Part shown: one piece after another, positions 26,500-35,013 of the stretch
Numbering within the stretch: the first letter of the stretch is position 1
Layout: every line of letters begins with the position of its first letter
The notes under the pieces: model-generated
The model's database searches: none
What the model was told of the DNA's origin: nothing
Seen by the model: the letters and a program-made list of their open reading frames with translations, nothing else
NCBI RefSeq assembly: GCF_030547685.1
Contig: NZ_JAUOQM010000044.1
Span: forward strand, 29,491-93,490
Direction of reading: 5' to 3'
DNA: 64,000 nucleotides
Origin: Gilvimarinus sp. 2_MG-2023
GTDB lineage: Bacteria; Pseudomonadota; Gammaproteobacteria; Pseudomonadales; Cellvibrionaceae
Translations under genes and position numbers: made by a program

Positions 26500-26982
26500 A
26501 TGATGTTTAATCGCAAAACACCTCAAGCGGCTACCGAAGCCATTCAACACGCGGGACTGGGCGCAATGAAAAGCGCAACAAATGGCGCGACGAGAGTCAC
26601 CACCGGTAACCCTTTTATCAAAGATGAGGTTCAAGACAAGCGCATTACCGATGTGCCCACCTCATTGGTAAGTGCGCACGCGAGCTGGAAACCTGCCGGC
26701 TCGTGGCAGGGACGGTTTGATTTAGCCGCTTGGATGCGTCTACCTCAAGGGTGCCCAGTGCCTTTACATTTGGCGCTTCGTTATACGGATCAGCGCGGTG
26801 AACATACCGTTATGGTCGATATCTGCAAGCCGGGTTCTTACAAAAGTGTATTGCTCAATGGCAGCATTGAGGTTGTGGTGTCCGGTCGTGTGAAAGATAT
26901 GGGATTGTATTTGGTCAACTTGCCGACAGACATCCCTCTCGGTCTCGAAGAGTGGCACTTTCAACCCCAAATTAAGCGCTAG
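26500..26982 (+). CDS. Unrecognised 160-aa protein
   Basis: 160 aa with no signal peptide or membrane segment. ATG codons at 26500 and 26503 follow a GGAG site. Residues 60-158 look beta-rich (ASWKPAGSWQGRFDLAAWMRLP, LHLALRYTDQRGEHTVMVDIC, VLLNGSIEVVVSGRVKDMGLYLVN), and the N-terminal ~50 residues look flexible. I do not recognise the family. It stands alone between nhaD and a periplasmic binding-protein gene, downstream of a LacI-type palindrome. The base composition is like its neighbours, so it appears to be a real gene. Confidence 0.6.
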   Translation: MMFNRKTPQAATEAIQHAGLGAMKSATNGATRVTTGNPFIKDEVQDKRITDVPTSLVSAHASWKPAGSWQGRFDLAAWMRLPQGCPVPLHLALRYTDQRGEHTVMVDICKPGSYKSVLLNGSIEVVVSGRVKDMGLYLVNLPTDIPLGLEEWHFQPQIKR

Positions 26983-27055
26983 TGGGCGACTAAACTTCTC
27001 TCATCCGTGGGGCTGCTATACTTCCGAAAAGGAAACCGAAAGGTGCAATTCTCGG

Positions 27056-28294
27056 ATGAATATTGGGTCTGTATTTAGAGCGAATGCTGCCATCGTGGCA
27101 TTAATGGCATTTGCGCTTCAAGCGAATAGTGAACAAAGCGCAGATCAGCAGGTGCTGATGGGCACCAACGAGGCTTCAGCTTATTCAGCGGAGTCAGTGT
27201 CGAAAGGCCAGCAAGGCGCACTCGTCTATGTCGATTGCATTTTTAACCGACTCCCCTATCGGTTAAAAATGCAATTTCAACCTTGGCGACGGGTTCAGCA
27301 AGAAGTGCGCAAGGGTGCAGTGGCGGGCTTTTTTACTGCCATGCCCAGTCCGGTTTTTGATCAGTTTGCTCGTCTATCGAATCCCTTGGTTTTGGAGAAA
27401 TGGTATTGGTTCTCACGCACTGGTACCTCGTCAGTGGCCGACCTGAAAAACATTCGCACCGGGGCCATTCTAGGAAGTCACCAGCAGCAGTGGTTGGAGT
27501 TTAACGGGGTAACCGACTATTTGGCCGCGCAAGATTTGCCGCAATTGATCAAGTTATTAATGGCGGGCCGAATAAATGTCATTTTGGCAGACTTCAACCA
27601 CTTTCAACAGGCGGCGGCTTCGCTAGAGTTGTCGCCGGATGTCTATCAATCCCAATTCTTCCGCTATGTGCCGCTCGGCGTCTATTTTGGGCATCACTTC
27701 TTAGAGCAAAATCCACGTTTTTTTAAGCAGTTTAACCAGCAAATCCCACGTTGTGTGCCAAAAGGTTTTGCCTTATCTAAACAAGAAAAGTCACTGATTT
27801 ACGACCGCCTCAGTATGGTCGTTAACCATTGGCTGGGGCATCAGCTGTTACAGGAAAGGCTGCTATGGCATAAAAAACAGGAACCTCTTAGTAAAGCAGA
27901 GATTCATAGCCGCGATCATACATGGCGTAAAGCCTTTGCCGAGGGTGATTTTGAGCCGATGCTGGCAATGCAAGACAGTAAGCTCGCAGGGTTTGTCTCA
28001 CTTTGGCAAAACCAAGAGGCGTATATTACCGAGCTTATTATCACTAATCGCCAGGGCGTGAACGTAGCGGTGGCACCTTACACATCAGATTACTGGCAAG
28101 GTGACGAAACCAAACATATTAAAGGCATGGCGCTGAATGTAGGGCAGTGGTGGTTTGACGATGTGGTCTACGACCAATCTACCCGCCGATTTCAAAGTCA
28201 ACTTAGCTTGCCAATCGACATTGACGATGAACGGCTTGGCGTTATAACAATCGGTATCGATATCGAAAAAGCCCTAGAGGGCCTTGAATTCTAA
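27056..28294 (+). CDS. Periplasmic binding-protein domain fused to a PDC/Cache-like sensor, no output domain
   Basis: 412 aa. A signal peptide spans about residues 1-25. Residues ~50-260 resemble an amino-acid-type extracellular solute-binding domain (SBP_bac_3): DCIFNRLPYRLKMQFQPWRRVQQEVRKG, FFTAMPSP, GRINVILADFNHF. Residues ~290-412 resemble a PDC/Cache sensor (FVSLWQNQEAYITELIITNRQGVNVAVAPYTSDYWQGDE, with a closing GVITIGIDIEKAL). No transmembrane, kinase or cyclase part follows. It may be a periplasmic ligand sensor for a partner encoded elsewhere. A perfect 17-bp inverted repeat lies inside the gene at 27234-27275. Confidence 0.7.
   Translation: MNIGSVFRANAAIVALMAFALQANSEQSADQQVLMGTNEASAYSAESVSKGQQGALVYVDCIFNRLPYRLKMQFQPWRRVQQEVRKGAVAGFFTAMPSPVFDQFARLSNPLVLEKWYWFSRTGTSSVADLKNIRTGAILGSHQQQWLEFNGVTDYLAAQDLPQLIKLLMAGRINVILADFNHFQQAAASLELSPDVYQSQFFRYVPLGVYFGHHFLEQNPRFFKQFNQQIPRCVPKGFALSKQEKSLIYDRLSMVVNHWLGHQLLQERLLWHKKQEPLSKAEIHSRDHTWRKAFAEGDFEPMLAMQDSKLAGFVSLWQNQEAYITELIITNRQGVNVAVAPYTSDYWQGDETKHIKGMALNVGQWWFDDVVYDQSTRRFQSQLSLPIDIDDERLGVITIGIDIEKALEGLEF
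27234..27275 (+). repeat. Perfect 17-bp inverted repeat inside a coding sequence
   Basis: ATTGCATTTTTAACCGA (27234-27250) and its exact reverse complement (27259-27275) flank an 8-base loop. It encodes residues about 61-73 of the binding-protein fusion (CIFNRLPYRLKMQ) without interrupting the frame. Confidence 0.9.
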
Positions 28295-28522
28295 GCGCTG
28301 TGAATATGGTTCGGCTATAGATCGATAATAAGACGGGTAGCTTTTGCCAATGTTTTACTTACATATAACCGATTGATTATTGTAAAACTTGCACAGGCTT
28401 TATTGGTATTGTCGCTAAGCTGCCGTGTGGCATGGCTTACAATACAGTGGTAAATCGGTCTTAATTTTGCACTTTGTTGTGGTGGCAACGAGGGATCCCA
28501 ACCACCGACAATAGAGTAAGTT

Positions 28523-31012
28523 ATGGCAGACGCGACGCAAAAACCCATTGTTATCATCACCGGCTGTGCTGGCAATCTAGGCAGCAGTTTGGTCACCAAG
28601 TTACAGCAGCAATATACGGTTGTTGGCCTCGATCGGAACGAAGCTCCCCTAGCTGATGCCAGCTACCCACTTGATTTAACCTCTGCTGACTCGGTTAAGC
28701 TCGCACTCGAGCGCTTCGCACACGATCACGGTCGCACCGTTGCAGCGGTTATCCACTTGGCGGCTTATTTTGATTTCACTGGTGAGAAGTCTCCGCTGTA
28801 CGATGCAGTAAACGTGCAGGGAACTAAAAACTTACTACAGGCGCTCGAAGGTTTTGAAGTCGAGCGCTTTGTTTACTCGGGTACAATGCTCGTTCATAAA
28901 CCTGGTGTGCCGGGGCAAAAAATCACCGAGCAAACGCCTATTGACCCCAGTTGGGCCTACCCAGAATCCAAAGCTGAAACCGAATCGGTCATTACCGAAT
29001 ATGCCAGTATGCCCTATAGTTTGCTGCATTTAGCGGGGCTGTATGACGAGCAAATGGCGGTGCCGACGCTGTCGCACCAGATCGCGCGCATTTATGAAGA
29101 CAGCTTAAAAAGCCATGTGTACGCGGGCAACGTTGGGGCGGGGCAGGCGTTTATTCATCGCGATGACCTAATGGCGCTGTTTTCTCGCGTGGTGGAAAAG
29201 CGCAACGATCTACCTCGCGAGCACGTCTTACTCGCCGGTGAAGAGCAAGCCATTAGCTATGAAGCATTGCAGAATCGGATCGGTGCGCTTTTGCATGGTG
29301 AGGAAAGTTGGGAGACCCGCACAGTGCCCGAGGGTTTGGCAAAAGCAGGGGCATGGCTAGAGGCGCGTGCAGAGCCGGCGGTGCCTGACGATTTTGATAA
29401 AGGCGAGAAGCCTTTTATTCGCGCCTTTATGATCGATATGGCCTCCGATCACTACGAGCTGGACTGCTCTAACGCGAAACAAGAGCTCGACTGGACGGCT
29501 CAAAAAAACGTGTACGACGAGTTAAAAGCGCTGATTAACAGTTTACATGATGACCCGCTCAAGTGGTACAAAACTAACGGCATTACGCCACCAGACTGGA
29601 TGACATCAGCGGCGCAAAAAAAGCAAAACCCCGATAACCTATTAAATAAGTATCACGACTATATTGCGTGCGCCCACTATCGCAACTTGTGGGCACCGTT
29701 TTTAACCATTGCTCTCGGGCTTTGGCTGATCGCCTCGCCCGAAGCAATGGGTTACGGCGACGCACCGCTGGCCATTAGCGATCGAATCTGCGGCGTTTTG
29801 TTAGCCTTGTTTGGTACCATGGCGATTAGCTGGCGCTTGCGAGCCGTACGCTGGGCTAGTGTACTGGTCGGGCTATGGTTAATGTTCGCACCACTTGTGT
29901 TTTGGACACCCAGCGCCGGGGCGTATTTAAACGGCACCGTCATGGGGATGTTGGCAATCGGTTTTGCGGCTCTTGTCCCCCCAATTGTCGGAGTGTCACC
30001 TGCCGCCGAAATGAGCGGCCCGACGACTCCACCCGGTTGGCGTGTTAACCCCTCTAGCTGGTTTCAGCGCGCGCCTATTATTGTATTGGCCTTAGTCGGG
30101 TTTCTTATTTCACGCTATTTAACCGCGTATCAGCTGGGACATATAGATGGCGTATGGGAGCCATTTTTTAGCGGGCCTAACTCGGCCGACAAAAATGGTA
30201 CCGAAGAAATCATTACCTCTAGTGTCTCCGAGGCGTGGCCAGTACCTGATGCGGGGCTCGGTGCGCTTACCTACATGTTAGAAATTCTTACTGGTTTGCT
30301 CGGCTCTACCAGGCGCTGGCGTACTATGCCGTGGCTGGTGGTGTTATTTGGTTTTATGATTGTGCCGCTCGGTATCGTCTCCATTACTTTTATTATTATT
30401 CAGCCGATAGTCATTGGCACTTGGTGTACCTTGTGTCTAATTGGTGCGTTGGCCATGCTAGTGCAAATCCCTTACTCCTTGGATGAGCTTATCGCCACGG
30501 GGCAATTTTTAAAACGCTGCAAAAAAGCCGGCAAGCCGGTACTAAAAATATTCTTTGTGGGTGATACCGACGAAGGAAAAACCACCCAAGAGCCGGATGA
30601 TTTTACCCGATCACCGCTCACAATAATCAAAGACATGGTGGGCGGCGGTGTTACCGTACCCTTAAGTTTATTCGCCGCAATACTTGTTGGCCTGTGGTTA
30701 ATGTTTACTCGTTTAACCTTAGGCCACGATGGTGAGCTTGCCAATTGGGAGCATTTGATCGGGGCATTAGTCTTAACTGTGAGTGTTTGCGCTTTCGCTG
30801 AGGTTGCCCGACCTTTGCGTTATGGGTTAATTGTGTTAGCCCTTATGCTATTGCCCGCGCCATTCTTTGCCGGTGCAAGCCTAGTCGCGTATATAAGTTC
30901 TGGGGTTTGTGCTCTAACACTTATTGCCTTGGCCTTAGTACCACTGTCAGTAAAGGGTGAGTACGGCGATTGGAGTAATTTGTTACAGAGAGAAAAGTTT
31001 TTCGGTGGTTAA
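28523..31012 (+). CDS. NAD-dependent epimerase - SPW membrane repeats - VKOR-like fusion
   Basis: 829 aa. Residues 1-~330 form an extended-SDR epimerase: a Gly-rich NAD motif GCAGNLGSS and, after HLAAYFD, a Tyr-Lys pair (YPESK) as active-site residues. Residues ~380-480 contain an SPW repeat (LWAPFLTIALGLWLIASPE, ASVLVGLWLMFAPLVFW). Residues ~510-670 resemble a vitamin K epoxide reductase-type helix bundle with the redox CxxC in GTWCTLCLIG. More SPW-like helices close the protein (LVGLWLMFT). The loop cysteine pair of typical VKORs is not visible, so only the CxxC remains. It is probably an inner-membrane redox protein with a cytoplasmic nucleotide-sugar-like domain; the substrate is unknown. 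Monocistronic. Confidence 0.8.
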   Translation: MADATQKPIVIITGCAGNLGSSLVTKLQQQYTVVGLDRNEAPLADASYPLDLTSADSVKLALERFAHDHGRTVAAVIHLAAYFDFTGEKSPLYDAVNVQGTKNLLQALEGFEVERFVYSGTMLVHKPGVPGQKITEQTPIDPSWAYPESKAETESVITEYASMPYSLLHLAGLYDEQMAVPTLSHQIARIYEDSLKSHVYAGNVGAGQAFIHRDDLMALFSRVVEKRNDLPREHVLLAGEEQAISYEALQNRIGALLHGEESWETRTVPEGLAKAGAWLEARAEPAVPDDFDKGEKPFIRAFMIDMASDHYELDCSNAKQELDWTAQKNVYDELKALINSLHDDPLKWYKTNGITPPDWMTSAAQKKQNPDNLLNKYHDYIACAHYRNLWAPFLTIALGLWLIASPEAMGYGDAPLAISDRICGVLLALFGTMAISWRLRAVRWASVLVGLWLMFAPLVFWTPSAGAYLNGTVMGMLAIGFAALVPPIVGVSPAAEMSGPTTPPGWRVNPSSWFQRAPIIVLALVGFLISRYLTAYQLGHIDGVWEPFFSGPNSADKNGTEEIITSSVSEAWPVPDAGLGALTYMLEILTGLLGSTRRWRTMPWLVVLFGFMIVPLGIVSITFIIIQPIVIGTWCTLCLIGALAMLVQIPYSLDELIATGQFLKRCKKAGKPVLKIFFVGDTDEGKTTQEPDDFTRSPLTIIKDMVGGGVTVPLSLFAAILVGLWLMFTRLTLGHDGELANWEHLIGALVLTVSVCAFAEVARPLRYGLIVLALMLLPAPFFAGASLVAYISSGVCALTLIALALVPLSVKGEYGDWSNLLQREKFFGG

Positions 31013-31027
31013 TGGCTATGGCGTGTC

Positions 31028-32890
31028 CTACAGCGAACGCAGGGCACCTAGTAATAATAGTTGGTACAGCTTTTCAGTCGGCTTACTGGGTGCGGCAAGC
31101 TCCATTCGGGTGAGTTCATCGAGGTGATTTTTCGAATGAGTGGTTAAGCCAAGGCGCAACAAATTAACGGTAGCTTTATTGGTGCCAACTGTCTCAGATA
31201 GTAAGTTTAATGCACGGCTTAATCGTTGCTCGGTATCTGTAAAATCGCTCCCTAAAGGAAAGTGCTTAAGTGTGTTCTCTTTAAATGCTCCCGCTAACAG
31301 CCCATTTAAATGCTCGGGCGTATTGCGGCAAAAGGCGGCCGGCACTTGATAGCTCTGGGGCAGCTTACCCCACGCTTTGGCCTCGCTTACCAGTTGCTCC
31401 TGAAAACGCGAATCGGCAATCTCAATCATAGCGGCAATAACTTCGGCATCGCTCTTACCGCGTAAATCAGCCACGCCATATTCGGTAGCCACGATATCGC
31501 GCAGGTGGCGCGGAATCGTTGTGTGACCGTACTGGCTTACAATATTGGATGAAACTTTGCCAGCGCGCTTACGTGTCGCTCGCACCGTAATAATAGAGCG
31601 TGCGTTTTGTAAGGTATGAGCTTGCGCCACAAAGTCGTACTGGCCACCCACACCACTGATTACTTGGCCATTTTCTAAGCCATCGGATGTGACTGCGCCG
31701 TCGGTGGTGGCTTTCATAGCACAGTTTATAAATCGAGCGTGTTGGCGCGCTTGACGTTTGTCCTGTTCGCTGCCGTGGGCGTGATCATGCACATCGTTAA
31801 TATAGTTGACCGGCATCATCGCGATCTGATCGCGCTTGTTTTGGGGGAGCGCCTGAAGCTGACGATAAAACAGCGGGCTACCCATAAAAAAACCTGCGTG
31901 CAAGCAGTAGCCGTTGACGGTGCGTTTAAGAATCCCCGCCTCCAATAATTCGATAAATCCTTCCACCAGCATTTCACTTAAGCCGTATAGGCCTTGTTTA
32001 AAGGGTTCGCTCTCGCCGTTTGGCCAGCTGGCCGAACACTGCAGCTGATCGGTTAACTGTTTAAAGGCTTGGGGCGAGTTGTGTCGCAGCACGAGTGCTG
32101 CGGCAATAGCATCGCCGATGGAGCCAATGCCAATCTGCAGGGTGCCGCCGTCCGCTATCAAACGCGTGCAGTGCAGAGCAATAGCGTGATCGGCGTTGCT
32201 TACCGGTTGGTGTGGCGGCATAAAGAGTGCAAAATCATAGGCTGGGTCGTCCAACACCAAATCGAGCTCGGAGCTGTCGCGTACGGCTGCGCCGCCTAAA
32301 AATGGCAGCTGGCGGTTTACTTGCGCGGCCATAACAAAGTCGATTTTGCCGCGGCTGCGTTTATCGAGTAAATCCACACTAATGTCTGGGTTAGAGCTTA
32401 AGCTGTAATGCTCGCCCAGTGCGCCGTGCGAGTGCTCGGGCGCGACTTGCTGGGTAATCACGTTAACCCCTGCGCTTATTAAGTAATCCAACGCGTGGGT
32501 ATAGTTAACCGAGGTGTAATTTTGTTGCACTGAATTGCAGCCTATCCAAGCGGCAGGTTGCAAGAAGAATTCGGTTACAGAGATATTGCTGGGCAGAGAA
32601 TTATCTTTTAGCGCTTGAGCGTATTCAAGTCGCGGGTAGCCGGCAAAAAATCGTTCTTGGAGTGGCTCTAAAAAGCGGCGGCCTAACTCGTTGGGTGCGG
32701 TAGGCGGCTCTAGTGTTAGGGCAGTATAAATATTGAGGGTTAGGCTGGTATCTATACAGGCCCGCTGGTAAAGCGCGTTGACTAGGTGGTTGGCTTTACC
32801 CAAACCGAGCGGTAGGCCAAGCACAATGTGCTTACCTACCCGCTCGATTATTTCATCAACGACTGTATCGGGGCTGCTGCAAGGCTTCAT
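31028..32890 (-). CDS. Acetyl-CoA hydrolase/transferase family protein
   Basis: 620 aa, longer than the ~500-aa short forms. CoA-transferase-family features include GIGSIGDAIAAALVLRH in the middle and, in the C-terminal domain, SGVGGQYDFVAQA, TTIPRHLRDIVATEYGVADLRGKSDAEVIAAMIEIAD. It likely hydrolyses acetyl-CoA or transfers CoA between acyl groups. Its ATG overlaps the fadJ-like stop by four bases, making it the third gene of the fadI-fadJ operon. This could drain acetyl-CoA or recycle CoA during beta-oxidation; the acceptor cannot be told from sequence. Confidence 0.87.
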   Translation of the reverse strand: MKPCSSPDTVVDEIIERVGKHIVLGLPLGLGKANHLVNALYQRACIDTSLTLNIYTALTLEPPTAPNELGRRFLEPLQERFFAGYPRLEYAQALKDNSLPSNISVTEFFLQPAAWIGCNSVQQNYTSVNYTHALDYLISAGVNVITQQVAPEHSHGALGEHYSLSSNPDISVDLLDKRSRGKIDFVMAAQVNRQLPFLGGAAVRDSSELDLVLDDPAYDFALFMPPHQPVSNADHAIALHCTRLIADGGTLQIGIGSIGDAIAAALVLRHNSPQAFKQLTDQLQCSASWPNGESEPFKQGLYGLSEMLVEGFIELLEAGILKRTVNGYCLHAGFFMGSPLFYRQLQALPQNKRDQIAMMPVNYINDVHDHAHGSEQDKRQARQHARFINCAMKATTDGAVTSDGLENGQVISGVGGQYDFVAQAHTLQNARSIITVRATRKRAGKVSSNIVSQYGHTTIPRHLRDIVATEYGVADLRGKSDAEVIAAMIEIADSRFQEQLVSEAKAWGKLPQSYQVPAAFCRNTPEHLNGLLAGAFKENTLKHFPLGSDFTDTEQRLSRALNLLSETVGTNKATVNLLRLGLTTHSKNHLDELTRMELAAPSKPTEKLYQLLLLGALRSL

Positions 32891-34998
32891 TGCACCTCGG
32901 TAGACCAGCCGGCGTCGGGTGTATAACGTTCACCGTGTTGTTCGGCCAGTGTTTCCAGCTCAGCTTTAATGGCCATGTAACCCCGACTTTGGCTGTAGTG
33001 CATGGGGCCACCTCGGAAGGGCGCAAAGCCGGTGCCAAAAATCATGGCGCCGTCGAGCAAGTCGGCGTCGTCAATCACGCCTTCACGCAAGCAAGCCATG
33101 CAGGTGTTGAGCATGGGCAGTAACAAGCGGTCGGTAAGGTTGTCCGGCCCGCTGGCGACATTGGCCGATTTTTTGGCTTTACCTTTTTCCCACACGTACA
33201 AACCTTTCCCCGACTTTTTACCGACATCGCCTTTTTCAACTTTATCGGTTAACCACTGCGGTACTGCAGGCATGGGTTGTTCTAGCCCGGCATTAAGCAT
33301 CTCGGCGACGCCCATGCAAATATCCAGGCCGACGATATCCGCCAGTTCGACTGGCCCCATTGGCATGCCAAATTTCTCGGCGGCGCGGTCGATGGTTTCG
33401 GGGGCAACGCCTTCGTCCATCAAAACCATGGCCTCCAGCAAATAAGGGGTTAACGCACGGTTAACCAGAAAACCCGGCGTGCCGGTCACTGGGGTGGGTA
33501 ATCGTTTGATCTGCCCGGCAAATGCCAGTGCTGTGTGATAGGTGATGTCGCTAAGCTTACTGTGGCGCACAATCTCCAATAGTTGCATTTGCGATACTGG
33601 ATTAAAAAAGTGTAGGCCCACTAAACGACTCGGGTCTTGCAGCTCTTGTTGTAAATCATCCAGTGGAATACTGGAGGTGTTGGTAGCCAAAATAGCACCG
33701 TCTTTTAACAGTGGCTCAACCTGGCTATACACCTGCCGCTTAATCTCAATTTTCTCGGGTACCGCTTCAATCACAATGTCCGCGTGACGAGCGCCACTGT
33801 GAGTTAAGTCGGGAATCAATCGGTCGAGTACCGCGCGTTTTTCGGCGGGGCTTAAGTGTTTTTTATCGCACAGTTTGGCAGTTCGAGCCACGGCTTTACC
33901 GATGATCTCGGCCTTCATGTCAAACAGTGTGACGGTTAACCCTTGCAGTGCGCACCAGCCAGCGATGTCACCACCCATGGCGCCGGCACCGATAACATGT
34001 ACGTGTTGAGCGGGTGTGATGGAAGTTCCGGTTTTCGCCTGTTTTTTTAAGTTCTCTTGTAGAAAAAACACGCGTACCAAGTTGCGCGATGTATCGCTGA
34101 CCAGTAACTGGCAGAAAGAGTCAATTTCCGCATGTAGCATGGCTTGGGTATCACTGCCGTGGGTAAGCCATAAATCAATGAGCTGATTGGGCGCAGGGTA
34201 GTGCTGCGGTGGCGCTTTCTTTTGCGCTTGTTGGCGCATTTTCTTAGCTAGCAGTTTGCGTGCCGGGGCGCTGTTTAAAAGTTTGAATGTAAGTCCGTGT
34301 TTTTTGTGCGACAGTTTCCCCTCAATGGCGGCTGCCAGGGCATTTTCCAGATGTCGTTCAGGAACCAATGCATCAATTAACCCTTGTCGCTTGGCTTGTT
34401 TGTCGCGCAAGTTTTTACCGGTAAGCATAAGTGTCATGGCATCGACGGGGTTTAGCAATGCTAAACTGCGTGCGGTACCACCAAGGCCAGGGTGCAGTCC
34501 CAACAGTATTTCGGGAAATCCGTAGCGCGATCCGGTGACCCCAATACGGTAATCGCAGCATAATGCCAGTTCAAGTCCGCCGCCAAAGCAATGCCCGTGT
34601 ACAATTGCAACGGTGGTAAAAGGGAGGTCTGCTAATCGATTGGCAATGCCGTGCGCCGCTTCTAATTTTTCGTGTGCGGCCTCAACCGAGTCGAGTTGAC
34701 CAAACTCTTTGATATCCGCGCCCACGCAAAAATTGCTCTGCTTGGCGGATCGAATGACTAATGCAGCGGGTTTATCCACTTGCAGCGTCATCACTATTTC
34801 ATCCAGTTCTTCCAGTACGGCTTGTGATAGGACATTGACATCTGAGTCTTCACAGTCAAACAACAGCCAAGCGATTTTGTGCTCATCCAGTTTGAGTTGC
34901 CAGTGTTTCCAAGCTGAGGTCAGTTGTTCATTGTGCTCACGAAAGGGACCGAGTAATTTTTCGCGCCCGGCCAAGCTGTTAAGTATGATACCGTTCAT
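32887..34998 (-). CDS. fadJ: FadJ-like multifunctional enoyl-CoA hydratase / 3-hydroxyacyl-CoA dehydrogenase
   Basis: 703 aa. The N-terminal crotonase domain (1-~210) has VGADIKEF and HGHCFGGGLELALCCD with the conserved Glu nearby. The NAD domain begins at VIGAGAMGGDIAGWCA (~residue 330) and the dehydrogenase carries GLHFFNPVSQMQLLEIV and a C-terminal GPVELADIVGLD. It performs the hydration and dehydrogenation steps of beta-oxidation. GGAGG before ATG 34998 sets the start. It lies 15 bases after fadI and overlaps the acetyl-CoA hydrolase/transferase gene by four bases. Confidence 0.93.
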   Translation of the reverse strand: MNGIILNSLAGREKLLGPFREHNEQLTSAWKHWQLKLDEHKIAWLLFDCEDSDVNVLSQAVLEELDEIVMTLQVDKPAALVIRSAKQSNFCVGADIKEFGQLDSVEAAHEKLEAAHGIANRLADLPFTTVAIVHGHCFGGGLELALCCDYRIGVTGSRYGFPEILLGLHPGLGGTARSLALLNPVDAMTLMLTGKNLRDKQAKRQGLIDALVPERHLENALAAAIEGKLSHKKHGLTFKLLNSAPARKLLAKKMRQQAQKKAPPQHYPAPNQLIDLWLTHGSDTQAMLHAEIDSFCQLLVSDTSRNLVRVFFLQENLKKQAKTGTSITPAQHVHVIGAGAMGGDIAGWCALQGLTVTLFDMKAEIIGKAVARTAKLCDKKHLSPAEKRAVLDRLIPDLTHSGARHADIVIEAVPEKIEIKRQVYSQVEPLLKDGAILATNTSSIPLDDLQQELQDPSRLVGLHFFNPVSQMQLLEIVRHSKLSDITYHTALAFAGQIKRLPTPVTGTPGFLVNRALTPYLLEAMVLMDEGVAPETIDRAAEKFGMPMGPVELADIVGLDICMGVAEMLNAGLEQPMPAVPQWLTDKVEKGDVGKKSGKGLYVWEKGKAKKSANVASGPDNLTDRLLLPMLNTCMACLREGVIDDADLLDGAMIFGTGFAPFRGGPMHYSQSRGYMAIKAELETLAEQHGERYTPDAGWSTEVQ

Positions 34999-35013
34999 AA
35001 ATCCTCCAGGCCC

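Noticed and set aside
33002..33445. 147-codon open frame opposite the fadJ-like gene, and similar frames opposite other genes
   Set aside because: These are antisense shadows of GC-rich coding sequence with no start signals or recognisable products.
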